DNA from: JAWLGZ01 sp041690635 | GTDB lineage: Bacteria > Pseudomonadota > Gammaproteobacteria > Thiohalomonadales > Thiohalomonadaceae | DNA length: 64,000 nucleotides | Assembly: GCA_041690635.1 (NCBI GenBank) | Contig: JAWLGZ010000001.1 | Coordinates: 620,001-684,000, forward strand | Direction: 5' to 3' | Part shown: positions 40,894-51,123 of the stretch, one piece after another | Position numbering within the stretch: the first letter of the stretch is position 1 | Layout of the letters: each line of letters opens with the position of its first letter | Position numbers and translations under genes: made by a program | The notes under the pieces: generated by a model | Told to the model about the DNA's origin: nothing | Databases searched by the model: none | What the model saw: the letters and a program-made list of their open reading frames with translations, nothing else

Positions 40894-43032
40894 ATGGCTG
40901 GATCGCCAAAGGCGCCGGAAGCCTTCTCGCGTGTCGTCATTGATGGGCTGCTGAAAGAGGTCGGCTGGGACCTGGTCGATGGTCGTTCCGTGCGCTATGA
41001 GTATCAGCTACCGGACGGCACCCGCGCCGACTACGTTCTCTGCGATCGCCACGGTCGTGCCATGGCGGTGGTGGAGGCCAAGCGTGCCGCCAAGAACCTC
41101 CAGGAAGCCGCCGAGCAAGGGCGGGCCTATGCCCGACACCTTCAGGATGTGCCCTACGCCTTCCTGGCCAACGGCGAGGAAATCCTCTTCTGGGACTACG
41201 AAACCGAGGCCTACCCGCACCCCGTCAGCGGATTCTTTAGTCAGCTAGACCTTGAGCGCCGTCACGCCAGGCGCAAGCTCCGGGTGGATCCGCTCACCAA
41301 GCCAATAGACCGCAAGATCGTCGAACGCGGCTATCAGCACGACTGCATCGATGCGCTCTGCAAGGAGATGAATGCCGGTCGACGCAAACTTCTGGTGGAG
41401 ATGGCTACCGGCACCGGCAAGACCCGCACCGCGGCCGCGCTTATCAAGCGCCTCTTCGAGGCCAACGCCGCCACCCGCGTCCTGTTCCTGGTGGACCGCA
41501 TCACCCTTGCCAAGCAGACCGAGGATGCCTTCAACGAATACCTGCCCGATTACCCCTGCTATGTCCTGCGAGCCGGGCGCCGCTTCCAGGATGAGAAGCG
41601 CATTACCATCACCACTCTGCAGAGCATGATCAACACCTTCCGCGACTACTCGTCGGGCTATTTCGATCTGATTATCACCGACGAGTGCCACCGCAGCATT
41701 TATGGCACCTGGAGCGGCATCCTCAAGTACTTCGACGGCGCCCAGGTTGGCCTCACCGCCACCCCGTTCACCAGCGAGATCGAGACGGGTGATGATGAGG
41801 ATAAGGCATTCGTCCGCGACACCCTGCGCTTCTTCGAGGTCGACCGCCCCACCTACCGCTATACCCTCAAGGAGGCGGTCAACGACGGCTATCTGGTGCC
41901 CTACCAGATATACAAGGCCAAGACGGTCAAGACGGCCAAGGAGGAAGGCTTCGAGGTCAAGCGGGATGAAATCGACTGGAGCGCACTTTCACCTCGGGAC
42001 CGCGCTGAGTTCGAGACGCTGTTCACCGGACGCGACACCATCAAGGTCGATCCAAACGCACTGGAGCGGCGCTTCACCATTCCCGAGCGCAATCGCGCCA
42101 TCGTGCGCGAGTTCAAGGAGGTGGTGGAGCGTGGTTACGTTGATAACGCCGGTCGGCTGCGCAAGCCGCTTATCGGCAAAACCATCGTCTTCGGCGTGAC
42201 CAAACGCCACGCCGAGACCCTCGCCCAACTCTTCGATGACGCCTACGCCCACGAGAAGCCCTCGCCCGAGGTGCGTTACGCCGACTTCGTGGTCTCCGGC
42301 TGTGGCAAGGACGACACCGCCGATGCGGCGACCAAGATCAAGCGCTTCAAGAAGGAGCCGTTCCCCAAAATTCTCGTCTCGGTGAACATGCTGGATACCG
42401 GCTTCGATGCGCCCGAGGTGGTCAATCTGGTCATGGCGCGCTTCACCCGCTCGGTGGTGCTCTACCGCCAGATGCGCGGACGCGGTACCCGCAAGGCACC
42501 GGGCAAGGGTCTATTCACCCTTTTCGATTTCGTCGGGGTCACCGATTACCACGACGATGACGAGGCCATGCCGGAAGGTGGCTTCATCACCGAGAAGAAG
42601 AAGCGCCACAAGCATGAGTCGCGGGCGCTGCTCACCCTCGACATCGACGACCACATCGACCCGACCACCCGCGAGTGGATCACCGTCGACGAGAACGGCA
42701 ACTTTGTCTTCCTCGACGCCGACGAGCAGCAGGCGGCCGAGCTGGGCGCCCGCTTTGAGGTGTGGCTTGCCGCTCAGGCGGGCCTCAACTCCGACAGCAT
42801 GCGCGTGCTGGTCGCCATCGGTGAATACATCAAGGCCAATGCCGACACGCTGGACGCATTCACCATCGACCATTTTGTCGAACCGCCGCTATCGCACAAC
42901 CACGTGGTCCAGCGCGCCGTGCAAGTCTTCGGTAGCGAAGAGCGCCTGCAAGCGGTGCTGCGGAGCCTGAACCGCGCCGTTTTCGATGCCACGGACACCA
43001 CCGGCAAGGCCACCCACCACCCGAAACCCTGA
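40894..43032 (+). CDS. hsdR: Type I restriction enzyme R subunit (HsdR, short EcoEI-like form)
   Basis: HsdR supplies ATP-driven translocation and DNA cleavage to the type I complex. The N-terminal PD-(D/E)XK nuclease is complete: D46 in ADYVLC, E61 and K63 in VEAKRA. The SF2 motor has Walker A ATGTGKT at 171-177, DECH at 263-266, GLTATPF (motif III) and a late QMRGRGTRKAPGK segment (motif VI). At 712 residues it is shorter than EcoKI-type HsdR and resembles the compact EcoEI-type class. It heads the operon hsdR-hsdM-hsdS-helicase, with 49 bases before hsdM. The ribosome binding site is weak. All motifs are intact, so activity is expected. Confidence 0.95.
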   Translation: MAGSPKAPEAFSRVVIDGLLKEVGWDLVDGRSVRYEYQLPDGTRADYVLCDRHGRAMAVVEAKRAAKNLQEAAEQGRAYARHLQDVPYAFLANGEEILFWDYETEAYPHPVSGFFSQLDLERRHARRKLRVDPLTKPIDRKIVERGYQHDCIDALCKEMNAGRRKLLVEMATGTGKTRTAAALIKRLFEANAATRVLFLVDRITLAKQTEDAFNEYLPDYPCYVLRAGRRFQDEKRITITTLQSMINTFRDYSSGYFDLIITDECHRSIYGTWSGILKYFDGAQVGLTATPFTSEIETGDDEDKAFVRDTLRFFEVDRPTYRYTLKEAVNDGYLVPYQIYKAKTVKTAKEEGFEVKRDEIDWSALSPRDRAEFETLFTGRDTIKVDPNALERRFTIPERNRAIVREFKEVVERGYVDNAGRLRKPLIGKTIVFGVTKRHAETLAQLFDDAYAHEKPSPEVRYADFVVSGCGKDDTADAATKIKRFKKEPFPKILVSVNMLDTGFDAPEVVNLVMARFTRSVVLYRQMRGRGTRKAPGKGLFTLFDFVGVTDYHDDDEAMPEGGFITEKKKRHKHESRALLTLDIDDHIDPTTREWITVDENGNFVFLDADEQQAAELGARFEVWLAAQAGLNSDSMRVLVAIGEYIKANADTLDAFTIDHFVEPPLSHNHVVQRAVQVFGSEERLQAVLRSLNRAVFDATDTTGKATHHPKP

Positions 43033-43081
43033 CCCGCTCCCACTCTCCCGCGGAAAGACCAAGAGAAGAAACCGAGCCCCG

Positions 43082-44749
43082 ATGCCACTGACCCCTGAAG
43101 TCCGCCGCAAAGTCGACCAGATCCGCGACTATCTGTACGGCGGCGGCTATCCCGACCCCATGAACAACGCCGAGCAGTTGGCGTTCCTGTTCTACTTCTA
43201 CCTCGCCGAAGGACAGGACGCCGACAGTGCCGCCCGCGCGCGCATTCACAAACGGGACTACCGCAGCAGCTTCGAGGGGCGCTGGACCCTGCGCAACCCG
43301 CTCAACGCCCCCAGCGAAGGGCGCAAGAGCATTCCCAGGGAGCACCTGCGCTGGTCGGTATGGGCCAAGGCGATGAGTGGCGAGGGGCTGGTGCGCTTTG
43401 TGCGCGACGAGGTGTTCCCCTTCTACACCGAGGTGGCCGAACGCTCCGCCGTAAACTTCATGGAGGGCGCACGTCTCGGCATCGACGACCCCACCGTGCT
43501 CGCCCAGGTGATCAACTTGGTGGACGAACTGCGCCTCGACCAGGCCGACTCCGACACCAAGGGCGACCTGTTCGAGCATGTGCTCAAGCAGATCAGCAAG
43601 GCGGGCGAGCTGGGCCAGTTCCGTACCCCGCGCCACGTCATCCGCGCCATCGTGCAGATGATCGACCCGAGGATTGGCGAGAGCGTCTACGATCCCGCCG
43701 CCGGGACCGCAGGCTTCCTCGTCGCCGCCTACGACCACATCCGCCTGGCCAACTCCAGCAAGAATGCCATCGAAGAAGTGGAACTGGACGGTAAGCCGGT
43801 ACGCCGCGGCCATGGCGACAAGCTCTCCGCCGCCAAGTGGGACATCCTTGCCAACCACACCTTTTTCGGCAACGACGTGGACCCGAAGATGGTTCACCTC
43901 GCCACCATGAACCTCACCCTGCGCGGCCTGCCCAACGTCCACATCCGCCGCCGCAACGTGCTCACCACCAGCCTGGACGCCCAGCAGAGAACCGACCTCG
44001 GTCTGCCACCCAGCTACAACGTGGTCCTCGCCAACCCGCCCTTCTCCGGTCGCCTGGACAAGGATCGCATCGTCGACGACGTCAAGGTGGGCACCACTAC
44101 CTCCACCGAACTGCTGTTCCTCAAGTACATGGTGGACAGCCTCAAGCCCGGCGGACGCTGCGGCGTCATCGTCCCCGAGGGGGTGCTGTTCGGCTCCACC
44201 GGCGCCCACAAGGAGTTGCGCCGCCAGCTGATCGAGAACAACACCGTCGAGGCGGTGCTGAGCCTCCCCGGCGGCGTGTTCCAGCCCTACTCCGGGGTGA
44301 AGACCTCCGTGCTGCTGTTCCGCAAGGGCGGCCGGACCGACAAGGTGCTGTTCCTCCACGCGGACAACGACGGCTACAAGCTGGACGCCAACCACGACAC
44401 GCCCATTCCCGATGACGACCTGCCGGCGCTGGTCGCTGCCTACCACACACGGGAGGCCAACTGGTCACGCTGGCAGGCCCGCTTCTCCACTGAAGCGGTG
44501 AAGGAGGCCGCCGCCGGTTACGGCGGCGACGGCGGGGAGGACTGGACCGAGAAGTGGTGGGTCGCCGATGCCGCCACCCTGCGCGCCAACGACTTCAATC
44601 TCTCCGCCGGCCGCTACCGGCCCCAGACCCGCAGCACCGTCGAACACCGCGACCCGCGCGAGCTGCTGGACGAGTTGGCGGCCATCGAGGCGGAGATCGC
44701 GGCGGAGGTGGAGGCGTTGCGGGCGGCATTGGTGGAGTCCGTCGAATGA
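43082..44749 (+). CDS. hsdM: Type I restriction-modification methyltransferase (HsdM)
   Basis: HsdM transfers methyl groups from S-adenosylmethionine to adenine N6 at the sequence chosen by HsdS. The 555-residue protein has an N-terminal helical domain (NNAEQLAFLFYFYLAEGQDAD), the SAM-binding motif DPAAGTAGFL at 204-213, and the catalytic NPPF at 318-321, as in gamma-class N6-adenine methyltransferases. The start at 43082 gives the usual MPLTPEVRRKVDQIRDYL opening. Its stop codon overlaps the hsdS start (ATGA), a strong sign of coupled translation and subunit stoichiometry. Frame and motifs are intact. Confidence 0.96.
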   Translation: MPLTPEVRRKVDQIRDYLYGGGYPDPMNNAEQLAFLFYFYLAEGQDADSAARARIHKRDYRSSFEGRWTLRNPLNAPSEGRKSIPREHLRWSVWAKAMSGEGLVRFVRDEVFPFYTEVAERSAVNFMEGARLGIDDPTVLAQVINLVDELRLDQADSDTKGDLFEHVLKQISKAGELGQFRTPRHVIRAIVQMIDPRIGESVYDPAAGTAGFLVAAYDHIRLANSSKNAIEEVELDGKPVRRGHGDKLSAAKWDILANHTFFGNDVDPKMVHLATMNLTLRGLPNVHIRRRNVLTTSLDAQQRTDLGLPPSYNVVLANPPFSGRLDKDRIVDDVKVGTTTSTELLFLKYMVDSLKPGGRCGVIVPEGVLFGSTGAHKELRRQLIENNTVEAVLSLPGGVFQPYSGVKTSVLLFRKGGRTDKVLFLHADNDGYKLDANHDTPIPDDDLPALVAAYHTREANWSRWQARFSTEAVKEAAAGYGGDGGEDWTEKWWVADAATLRANDFNLSAGRYRPQTRSTVEHRDPRELLDELAAIEAEIAAEVEALRAALVESVE

Positions 44750-45930
44750 CGCATGTTCAGTTGTTAAAGACGCTTTGCCAAATTAAGCATGGAGGAACGC
44801 CAAGTAAAGCCAATGCCGCGTTTTGGCAAGGCGACATACCCTGGGTGTCGCCAAAGGATATGAAGTCAGCGTCTATTAATGACGCGATTGACCACATCAG
44901 CGAGGCGGCCATCGAACAGTCAGCTACCTCGACTGTCCCGAAGGGGACTGTGTTGACAGTTGTGAGATCGGGCGTTTTAGCTCACACGTTTCCGGTGGCA
45001 CAGGTGAAACGCCCTGTCGCATTCAACCAAGACATTAAAGCACTGATCCCCAACTCTGAGCTTGTCGAACCCGATTACTTATTCTGGTTTGTGCGCGGGC
45101 AGGGACGGTTGGTAGTGACTCATGGCGTCAAGAAAGGCGCAACGGTCCATAGCGTGCAATCGGGCTTCTTGGAAAACCTGAAGGTTCCGCTCCCCTCTCG
45201 GAATGAACAGCGCCGCATCGTCGACCTGCTCTCCCGCGCCGAGGGCATCGTCCGCCTGCGCCGCGAGGCCGAACAGAAGGCGGCCGAACTGATCCCCGCT
45301 CTGTTCATCGACATGTTCGGTGACCCAGCGACAAATCCGAAGGGATGGCCTGTCGCCACGATTGGTGAAACCATCGAGGCAGCAGATTATGGAACGAGCA
45401 CAAAGGCGTCGCCCGATAATAGCGGCCTTCCCGTCCTTCGAATGGGAAACGTTGACTATGCGGGCAACCTCGATGTCTCTGATTTGAAGTACGTCGAACT
45501 GTCGGCCGAAGAGGTAGATAAATATCGGCTTGTTGATGGCGACCTTCTCTTCAACCGAACGAACAGTAAAGACCTTGTTGGCAAAACGGGCCTTTGGACC
45601 GGGAAGTTCGATGCTGTCGCAGCCTCCTACTTCATTCGCGTAAGAGCGGATCGTGCCAGAGTGAATCCGTTCTTCGTTTGGGCATTCATGAACTCGTCGC
45701 ACATGAAGCGGGTATTGTTCGATACCGCTCGTGGGGCCATAGGCCAAGCAAACATCAATGCCAAGGAGCTGAAGGCGTTCCGTCTTGTCGTGCCTCCGCT
45801 CGACCTACAAAACCAGTTCGAACGCAGCTGTCACGATTTGAAGAGCATCCAAACGCAGCAATCTACGGCCACCGCCAAGGGTCAAGCCGCCTTCGACGCC
45901 TTGCTTGCCCGTTTTTTTGGAACCGTCTAA
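44746..45930 (+). CDS. hsdS: Type I restriction-modification specificity subunit (HsdS)
   Basis: HsdS determines the bipartite DNA target. The 394-residue protein has two target-recognition domains (about residues 1-150 and 200-365), separated by a conserved helical spacer (RRIVDLLSRAEGIVRLRREAE, then ALFIDMFGDP) and closed by a second helix (about 370-394). TRD1 carries the common GGTPSK-WVSPKDM pattern. Base composition inside the TRDs is lower in GC than in the flanking hsdM, as is usual for shuffled specificity domains. It overlaps hsdM by four bases and ends 15 bases before the helicase fusion gene. The target sequence cannot be read from sequence alone. Confidence 0.95.
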   Translation: MTHVQLLKTLCQIKHGGTPSKANAAFWQGDIPWVSPKDMKSASINDAIDHISEAAIEQSATSTVPKGTVLTVVRSGVLAHTFPVAQVKRPVAFNQDIKALIPNSELVEPDYLFWFVRGQGRLVVTHGVKKGATVHSVQSGFLENLKVPLPSRNEQRRIVDLLSRAEGIVRLRREAEQKAAELIPALFIDMFGDPATNPKGWPVATIGETIEAADYGTSTKASPDNSGLPVLRMGNVDYAGNLDVSDLKYVELSAEEVDKYRLVDGDLLFNRTNSKDLVGKTGLWTGKFDAVAASYFIRVRADRARVNPFFVWAFMNSSHMKRVLFDTARGAIGQANINAKELKAFRLVVPPLDLQNQFERSCHDLKSIQTQQSTATAKGQAAFDALLARFFGTV

Positions 45931-45945
45931 CCGGAGCGGCTGGCA

Positions 45946-48900
45946 ATGGAGATGGCCGATGAAACGCACAAACGAACGGATGCCCAACCAGCCGGCGACG
46001 AAACACAGGCGCGACCCATCTTCGCCCCACGCTGCCTCTCTATCGACCTCGAAGTCGGTCGCAAGGATGCACGCATCCACCAGTTCGCCGCCGTGCGCGG
46101 CGACGATGGTCGGGCACTGGTACACAACCAGGGTGATCTCGCCGCCTCGTTGAACCAGCTCGATGCCTTCGCCGAGGGGCTCAGCTTTCTACTGGGCCAC
46201 AACCTCATCGCCTTCGACCGGCCCCACCTGGCGGCGGCAAAGCCGGACCTCGGCATCCTCGAACTGCCGGCGGTCGATACCCTGCGACTCAACCCACTCG
46301 CCTTCCCGCGCAACCCCTACCACCACCTGGTCAAGCACTATCAGGACGGGCAGCTCAAGCGGGGCCGGATCAACGACCCGGAGCTGGATGCACGTCTCAC
46401 CCTCGACGTCTTCCGCGACCAGCGCGAGGCGTTCGTCGCACTGAAAGAGAGCGATCCGGACCTGCTGCTCGCCTGGCATTGGCTCACCACCGTGGACGAT
46501 TCGGTGTCGGGGCTGAACAGCTTCTTCACCACCGTGCGCAAGACCCCGCGCCCCAGTGAGGCCGAGGCCCTTGGCGCCATCGATCGTTTCCTGACCGGAC
46601 GCGGTTGCACCACCCACGGACGCGAGCTGATGACGAATGCCGCCGCCCACGGCTGGCCACTCGCCTATGCGATGGCATGGCTGTCGGTGGCGGGCGGCAA
46701 CTCGGTGATGCCGCCATGGGTGCGCCACCAGTTCCCCGAGGCATCGCTGCTGGTGCGCCAACTGCGCGATACCCCTTGCGGTGATCCGGGTTGTACCTGG
46801 TGCCGAGAGCGCCACGATGCCCGCGCCGAACTGAAGCGATGGTTCGGTTTCGATGGCTTCCGACCGAAGCCGACCGACGCCGAAGGCCGTCCGCTGCAAC
46901 AGGCCATCGTCGAGGCGGCGATGCGCGGCGAGCACGTGCTCGGCATCCTGCCCACCGGTACCGGCAAGTCGCTTTGCTATCAGATCCCTGCCCTCTCCCA
47001 CTACGACAAAACCGGCGCCCTCACCATCGTGGTCTCGCCGCTGGTCGCCTTGATGACCGACCAGGTAGCCGGCCTGGAGGCGCGTGGCATCGCCTCCTGC
47101 GCCGCCCTGAACGGTCTGCTCTCCATGCCGGAGCGATCGGACGTGCTGGACCGGGTGCGACTCGGTGATATCGGCATCCTTATCGTCTCCCCGGAACAAC
47201 TGCGGAACAGGGCTTTCCGCAAGGTCATGGCGCAGCGGGAGGTGGGCGCCTGGGTGCTCGACGAAGCGCACTGTCTCTCCAAATGGGGTCACGACTTCCG
47301 TCCCGACTACCGCTACGTCGGCCGTTTCATCCGGGAGCGGGCCGGTGATGGCGCCGTACCGCCGGTCCTCTGTCTGACCGCGACCGCCAAGCCGGAGGTC
47401 GTCGCCGACATCGTCGGCTACTTCCGCGACAAGGTCGGGGTCGAGCTGAAGCTGTTCGATGGCGGCGCCAATCGTGACAACCTCGACTTCGAGGTGGTGC
47501 CGACCACCCCCGGCGAAAAGTTTGCCCACGTATACCAGGTGCTGGACCAGTACCTGCCGACGGACCAGCCGGGCGGCGCCATCGTCTATTGCGCGACCCG
47601 CAAGCAGACCGAGGAGGTGGCCAACTTCCTGGGCGAGAAAGAGCTGGCCGCCGGCTACTTCCATGCCGGGCTACAACCCGAGACGAAAAAAAGCGTGCAG
47701 GAGCGCTTCATTCGCGGCGATCTGCGGGTGATCGCGGCCACCAACGCCTTTGGCATGGGAATCGACAAGCCTGATGTACGGCTGGTCATTCATGCGGACA
47801 TCCCCGGCTCCCTGGAGAACTACCTCCAGGAAGCCGGTCGAGCGGGGCGGGACCGCGCGCAGGCCCGTTGTGTGCTGCTCTATTGCAATGAAGATATGGA
47901 GCGCCAGTTCGGCATGTCGGCGCGCTCGCGGCTCACCCGTGCCGAGATCCAGGCGATATTGCGAGCGCTGCGTCGGCTCGACCGCAAGAAACATGGCGAA
48001 GGCGAGATAGTCGCCACCTCCGGCGAGATCCTGTCTGAAGAAGAGGACGGGGGCTTCCAGCGCGACTCGACAACGGACGACACACGGGTGCGCACCGCCC
48101 TCTCCTGGCTGGAAGAGGCAGCGTTGCTGTCGCGGGAAGAGAACCAAGTGCAGGTCTTTCCCTCTTCGCTGCGGGTGCCATCGGTGGAGGAGGCGCAGAA
48201 GCGGCTTGAAAAAGCTGCACTACCGAAGAAGGACCGCGATCAGTTGCTGGCGCTGGTCGATTGCCTCATTACCGCCGACAAGGATGAAGGGATCTCTACC
48301 GATGAGTTGATGGGTGTCTCGGGCTTGACTGCCGAGGGTGTTCGCAAGGCGATGTACGACCTGGAGACATACGGTATCGCCAGCAACGACACCGCATTGA
48401 CCGCCTTCGTGCATATCGGCGTCGCACGCTCGTCCAACCGGCGCTATGAGGAAGCGGTGGAACTGGAAACCGCCCTGATAGCAGCCATGCGCGAGGAAGT
48501 ACCCGATCTTGGCAGGGACGAGACCACAGTGCTGCACCTTCGCCACGCGACTCAGCGACTCAAGGATGCAGGTTATCCCCAGGCCTTGCCGGAAAAGGTG
48601 TGGCGGCTCATCCGGAGCCTTTCCAATGACGGCCGTGACGAGGGCGGCGGCCGGGGCAGCATCGGGGTTCGGCGTATCGATTCGGAAACCGTTCAGGTGA
48701 CGCTGCAGCGAGATTGGGGAAATCTCGAAACGACCGCGAGACGCCGCCGCGAAGCGGCGAACAGACTGCTCGAACACCTCCTGGCCACGGTCCCCGACGG
48801 AAAACGCGGCAACGACCTATTGGCCGAAACGACACTGGGCGCGTTGATGGTGGCCTTGAAGGGCGACATGATTCTCCAAGCCGAGAAGGAGGTGACCCCC

Positions 48901-51123
48901 AAGCTACTGGACCGCGCGCTGCTCTGGCTGCATGAGCAGGAAGTCATCCGGCTCAATAAGGGCCTGGCGGTGTTTCGACCGGCGATGACGATTCGTTTGG
49001 CGCAGGAACGGCGAAGCTTTCTCAAGGCAGACTTCCAGCCGTTAAAGGTCCATTACGACGAACAGGTGCTCCAGATCCACGTCATGGCTGAGTACGCCCA
49101 GCGGGCGCTACAGGTCATGAAGGAGGCGCTGGAATTGGCCCGGGACTACTTCTTGCTTTCGCAGGAGGCGTTTGTCCAGCGATGGCTTCCGGAACGGGAG
49201 AAGGAGCTGTCGCGCCAGACCACACCGGAGTCGTGGCAGCGCATTGTCGAGTCGTTGGGTAACCCGTCACAGCAGCGGATCGTCACCGACGATCGCGAGC
49301 AGACCAACGTGTTGGTGCTGGCCGGGCCCGGCTCTGGCAAGACCCGTGTCCTGGTGCATCGCATCGCCTACCTGGTCCGCGTCCGCCGCGAGGCTCCCCG
49401 TGGGATCCTGGCGCTGGCCTATAACCGCCATGCCGCAGTGGAGATCCGTCGGCGGCTTTTCGACCTCATCGGGGACGATGCGCGAGGTGTCATGGTAATG
49501 ACCTGTCACGCCCTGGCGATGCGGCTAGTCGGCGCCAGCTTCACCGGTCGTGCCGCCATGGACGACAGCGTGTTTCGGGATGTGCTGAAACAGGCTGTGG
49601 CCCTACTCAAAGGGGAAGACCTCCCACCGGAGGAAGCCGATGCGCAACGGGAGCGGCTGCTGAGTGGATTCCGCTGGATTCTGGTCGATGAGTATCAGGA
49701 CATTGGACCCGATCAGTACGAGCTGATTTCGGCTCTTGCCGGTCGTACGCAACAGGACGAAGACGGTAAGCTCAGCCTGTTCGCGGTAGGTGACGACGAC
49801 CAGAACATCTACGCATTTAGCGGTGCTTCGGTCGAATTCATCCGCCGTTTCGAAGCCGACTACTCCGCGACGGCCGCTTACCTGGTCGAAAACTATCGCT
49901 CTACCGCCCATATCATCAATGCAGCGAATCGGTTGATCGAACCGGCCCAGGAACGGATGAAGGCCGACCACCCGATCACCATCAACAAGCAGCGCAACAA
50001 GTCACCTGCCGGCGGGGAGTGGGAAAGCATCGATCCGGTGGCGCGCGGGCGCGTCCAGATCCTTCCCGTCGGAAACGACATCCTGACCCAGGCCGTGGCA
50101 GTAATGACCGAGCTACAGCGGCTCGCTGCGCTGGCCCCGGAGTGGGACTGGAGCAAGGTGGCGGTCATCAGTCGCGAGTGGAAGTATCTGGAGCCGGTAC
50201 GGAGCTATTGCGAGCTGAATGGCATTCCGGTGCAGATGGCCGACGAACAACCACCTCCATTTTGGCGTCTGCGTGAAACGCAGCAGCTGGTGGGCTGGCT
50301 TCACAACCGCCCTTCAAGCCTGGTCGACGCTAAAGCCATTGCCGAGTGGCTGGAGCAACAGCCGGCTGGGCCATGGTGGGATCTTCTGCGCCAAGCGCTC
50401 GATGAATATGGCCTCGAAACGGCTGCGGCGGAATTGCCCACGGCCCATTTTCGCGAATGGCTGGCCGAGTGGGGACGGGAGGCGCGCAGGAAGCAGACCG
50501 GCCTACTCCTGTTGACGGCCCATCGGGCAAAGGGATTGGAGTTCGAGCATGTCGCGGTACTGGACGGAGGCTGGGATCGTTGCGGAAGCAACGAGGATGC
50601 GGATGCCCCTCGCCGCCTGTTGTATGTCGCGATGACGCGAGCACGGACCACGCTGACGTTGGCACGTTTCGACCACCACGCGGTTCTGGACGTGCTACCG
50701 GATGACCCGGCTTTATTGAAGCGGCGCCCCCTTGAACTCGACCCTCCGGCTCCGGCACTAGCGCGGCGCTACATGCATCTGACAATGGGGGATGTTTTTA
50801 TTGATTTTTCGGGTCGACAGGCACCGTCGGATCCCGTTCACCGAACTGTTGCCTCTCTGAAACCTGGCGACGAATTACGGCTCGTGCAAAGTGGGCAGCG
50901 TTGGCGCTTAACCGATAGCAAGGGAAACACTGTTGGGCAGCTCGCCAACGACTTTTCCCCTCCGGTCGGCATGAGATGCGCCCGTGCACTGGTCGCGGCC
51001 ATCGTGGAGCGCTGGAGAGAGGATACAAAACCGCCGTACGCAGACAAGCTCAGGTGCGAACATTGGGAGGTTGTTTTGCCAGAGTTTGCTTTCGATCCGA
51101 CACCGGATTCGACGGAAGTTTGA
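45946..51123 (+). CDS. DEDD exonuclease - RecQ - UvrD triple-fusion DNA helicase
   Basis: A 1725-residue protein combining three machines. Residues about 25-170 are a DnaQ-like DEDD exonuclease: D34 and E36 in SIDLEV, N86 and D91 in GHNLIAFD, and D148 in NDPELDARL, although the usual third-motif His is not obvious. Residues about 310-690 are a RecQ helicase with Walker A PTGTGKS near 336-342, DEAH at 439-442 and QEAGRAGRDRAQ. A long middle region (about 700-1100) includes winged-helix-like segments. Residues about 1100-1600 are a UvrD/SF1A helicase with AGPGSGKTR at 1126-1134, VDEYQD at 1247-1252 and AMTRAR near 1563. The gene is 15 bases after hsdS, so it is translated with the restriction operon. 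I know RecQ and UvrD separately, but not this three-part protein as a named system. Confidence 0.9.
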   Translation: MEMADETHKRTDAQPAGDETQARPIFAPRCLSIDLEVGRKDARIHQFAAVRGDDGRALVHNQGDLAASLNQLDAFAEGLSFLLGHNLIAFDRPHLAAAKPDLGILELPAVDTLRLNPLAFPRNPYHHLVKHYQDGQLKRGRINDPELDARLTLDVFRDQREAFVALKESDPDLLLAWHWLTTVDDSVSGLNSFFTTVRKTPRPSEAEALGAIDRFLTGRGCTTHGRELMTNAAAHGWPLAYAMAWLSVAGGNSVMPPWVRHQFPEASLLVRQLRDTPCGDPGCTWCRERHDARAELKRWFGFDGFRPKPTDAEGRPLQQAIVEAAMRGEHVLGILPTGTGKSLCYQIPALSHYDKTGALTIVVSPLVALMTDQVAGLEARGIASCAALNGLLSMPERSDVLDRVRLGDIGILIVSPEQLRNRAFRKVMAQREVGAWVLDEAHCLSKWGHDFRPDYRYVGRFIRERAGDGAVPPVLCLTATAKPEVVADIVGYFRDKVGVELKLFDGGANRDNLDFEVVPTTPGEKFAHVYQVLDQYLPTDQPGGAIVYCATRKQTEEVANFLGEKELAAGYFHAGLQPETKKSVQERFIRGDLRVIAATNAFGMGIDKPDVRLVIHADIPGSLENYLQEAGRAGRDRAQARCVLLYCNEDMERQFGMSARSRLTRAEIQAILRALRRLDRKKHGEGEIVATSGEILSEEEDGGFQRDSTTDDTRVRTALSWLEEAALLSREENQVQVFPSSLRVPSVEEAQKRLEKAALPKKDRDQLLALVDCLITADKDEGISTDELMGVSGLTAEGVRKAMYDLETYGIASNDTALTAFVHIGVARSSNRRYEEAVELETALIAAMREEVPDLGRDETTVLHLRHATQRLKDAGYPQALPEKVWRLIRSLSNDGRDEGGGRGSIGVRRIDSETVQVTLQRDWGNLETTARRRREAANRLLEHLLATVPDGKRGNDLLAETTLGALMVALKGDMILQAEKEVTPKLLDRALLWLHEQEVIRLNKGLAVFRPAMTIRLAQERRSFLKADFQPLKVHYDEQVLQIHVMAEYAQRALQVMKEALELARDYFLLSQEAFVQRWLPEREKELSRQTTPESWQRIVESLGNPSQQRIVTDDREQTNVLVLAGPGSGKTRVLVHRIAYLVRVRREAPRGILALAYNRHAAVEIRRRLFDLIGDDARGVMVMTCHALAMRLVGASFTGRAAMDDSVFRDVLKQAVALLKGEDLPPEEADAQRERLLSGFRWILVDEYQDIGPDQYELISALAGRTQQDEDGKLSLFAVGDDDQNIYAFSGASVEFIRRFEADYSATAAYLVENYRSTAHIINAANRLIEPAQERMKADHPITINKQRNKSPAGGEWESIDPVARGRVQILPVGNDILTQAVAVMTELQRLAALAPEWDWSKVAVISREWKYLEPVRSYCELNGIPVQMADEQPPPFWRLRETQQLVGWLHNRPSSLVDAKAIAEWLEQQPAGPWWDLLRQALDEYGLETAAAELPTAHFREWLAEWGREARRKQTGLLLLTAHRAKGLEFEHVAVLDGGWDRCGSNEDADAPRRLLYVAMTRARTTLTLARFDHHAVLDVLPDDPALLKRRPLELDPPAPALARRYMHLTMGDVFIDFSGRQAPSDPVHRTVASLKPGDELRLVQSGQRWRLTDSKGNTVGQLANDFSPPVGMRCARALVAAIVERWREDTKPPYADKLRCEHWEVVLPEFAFDPTPDSTEV

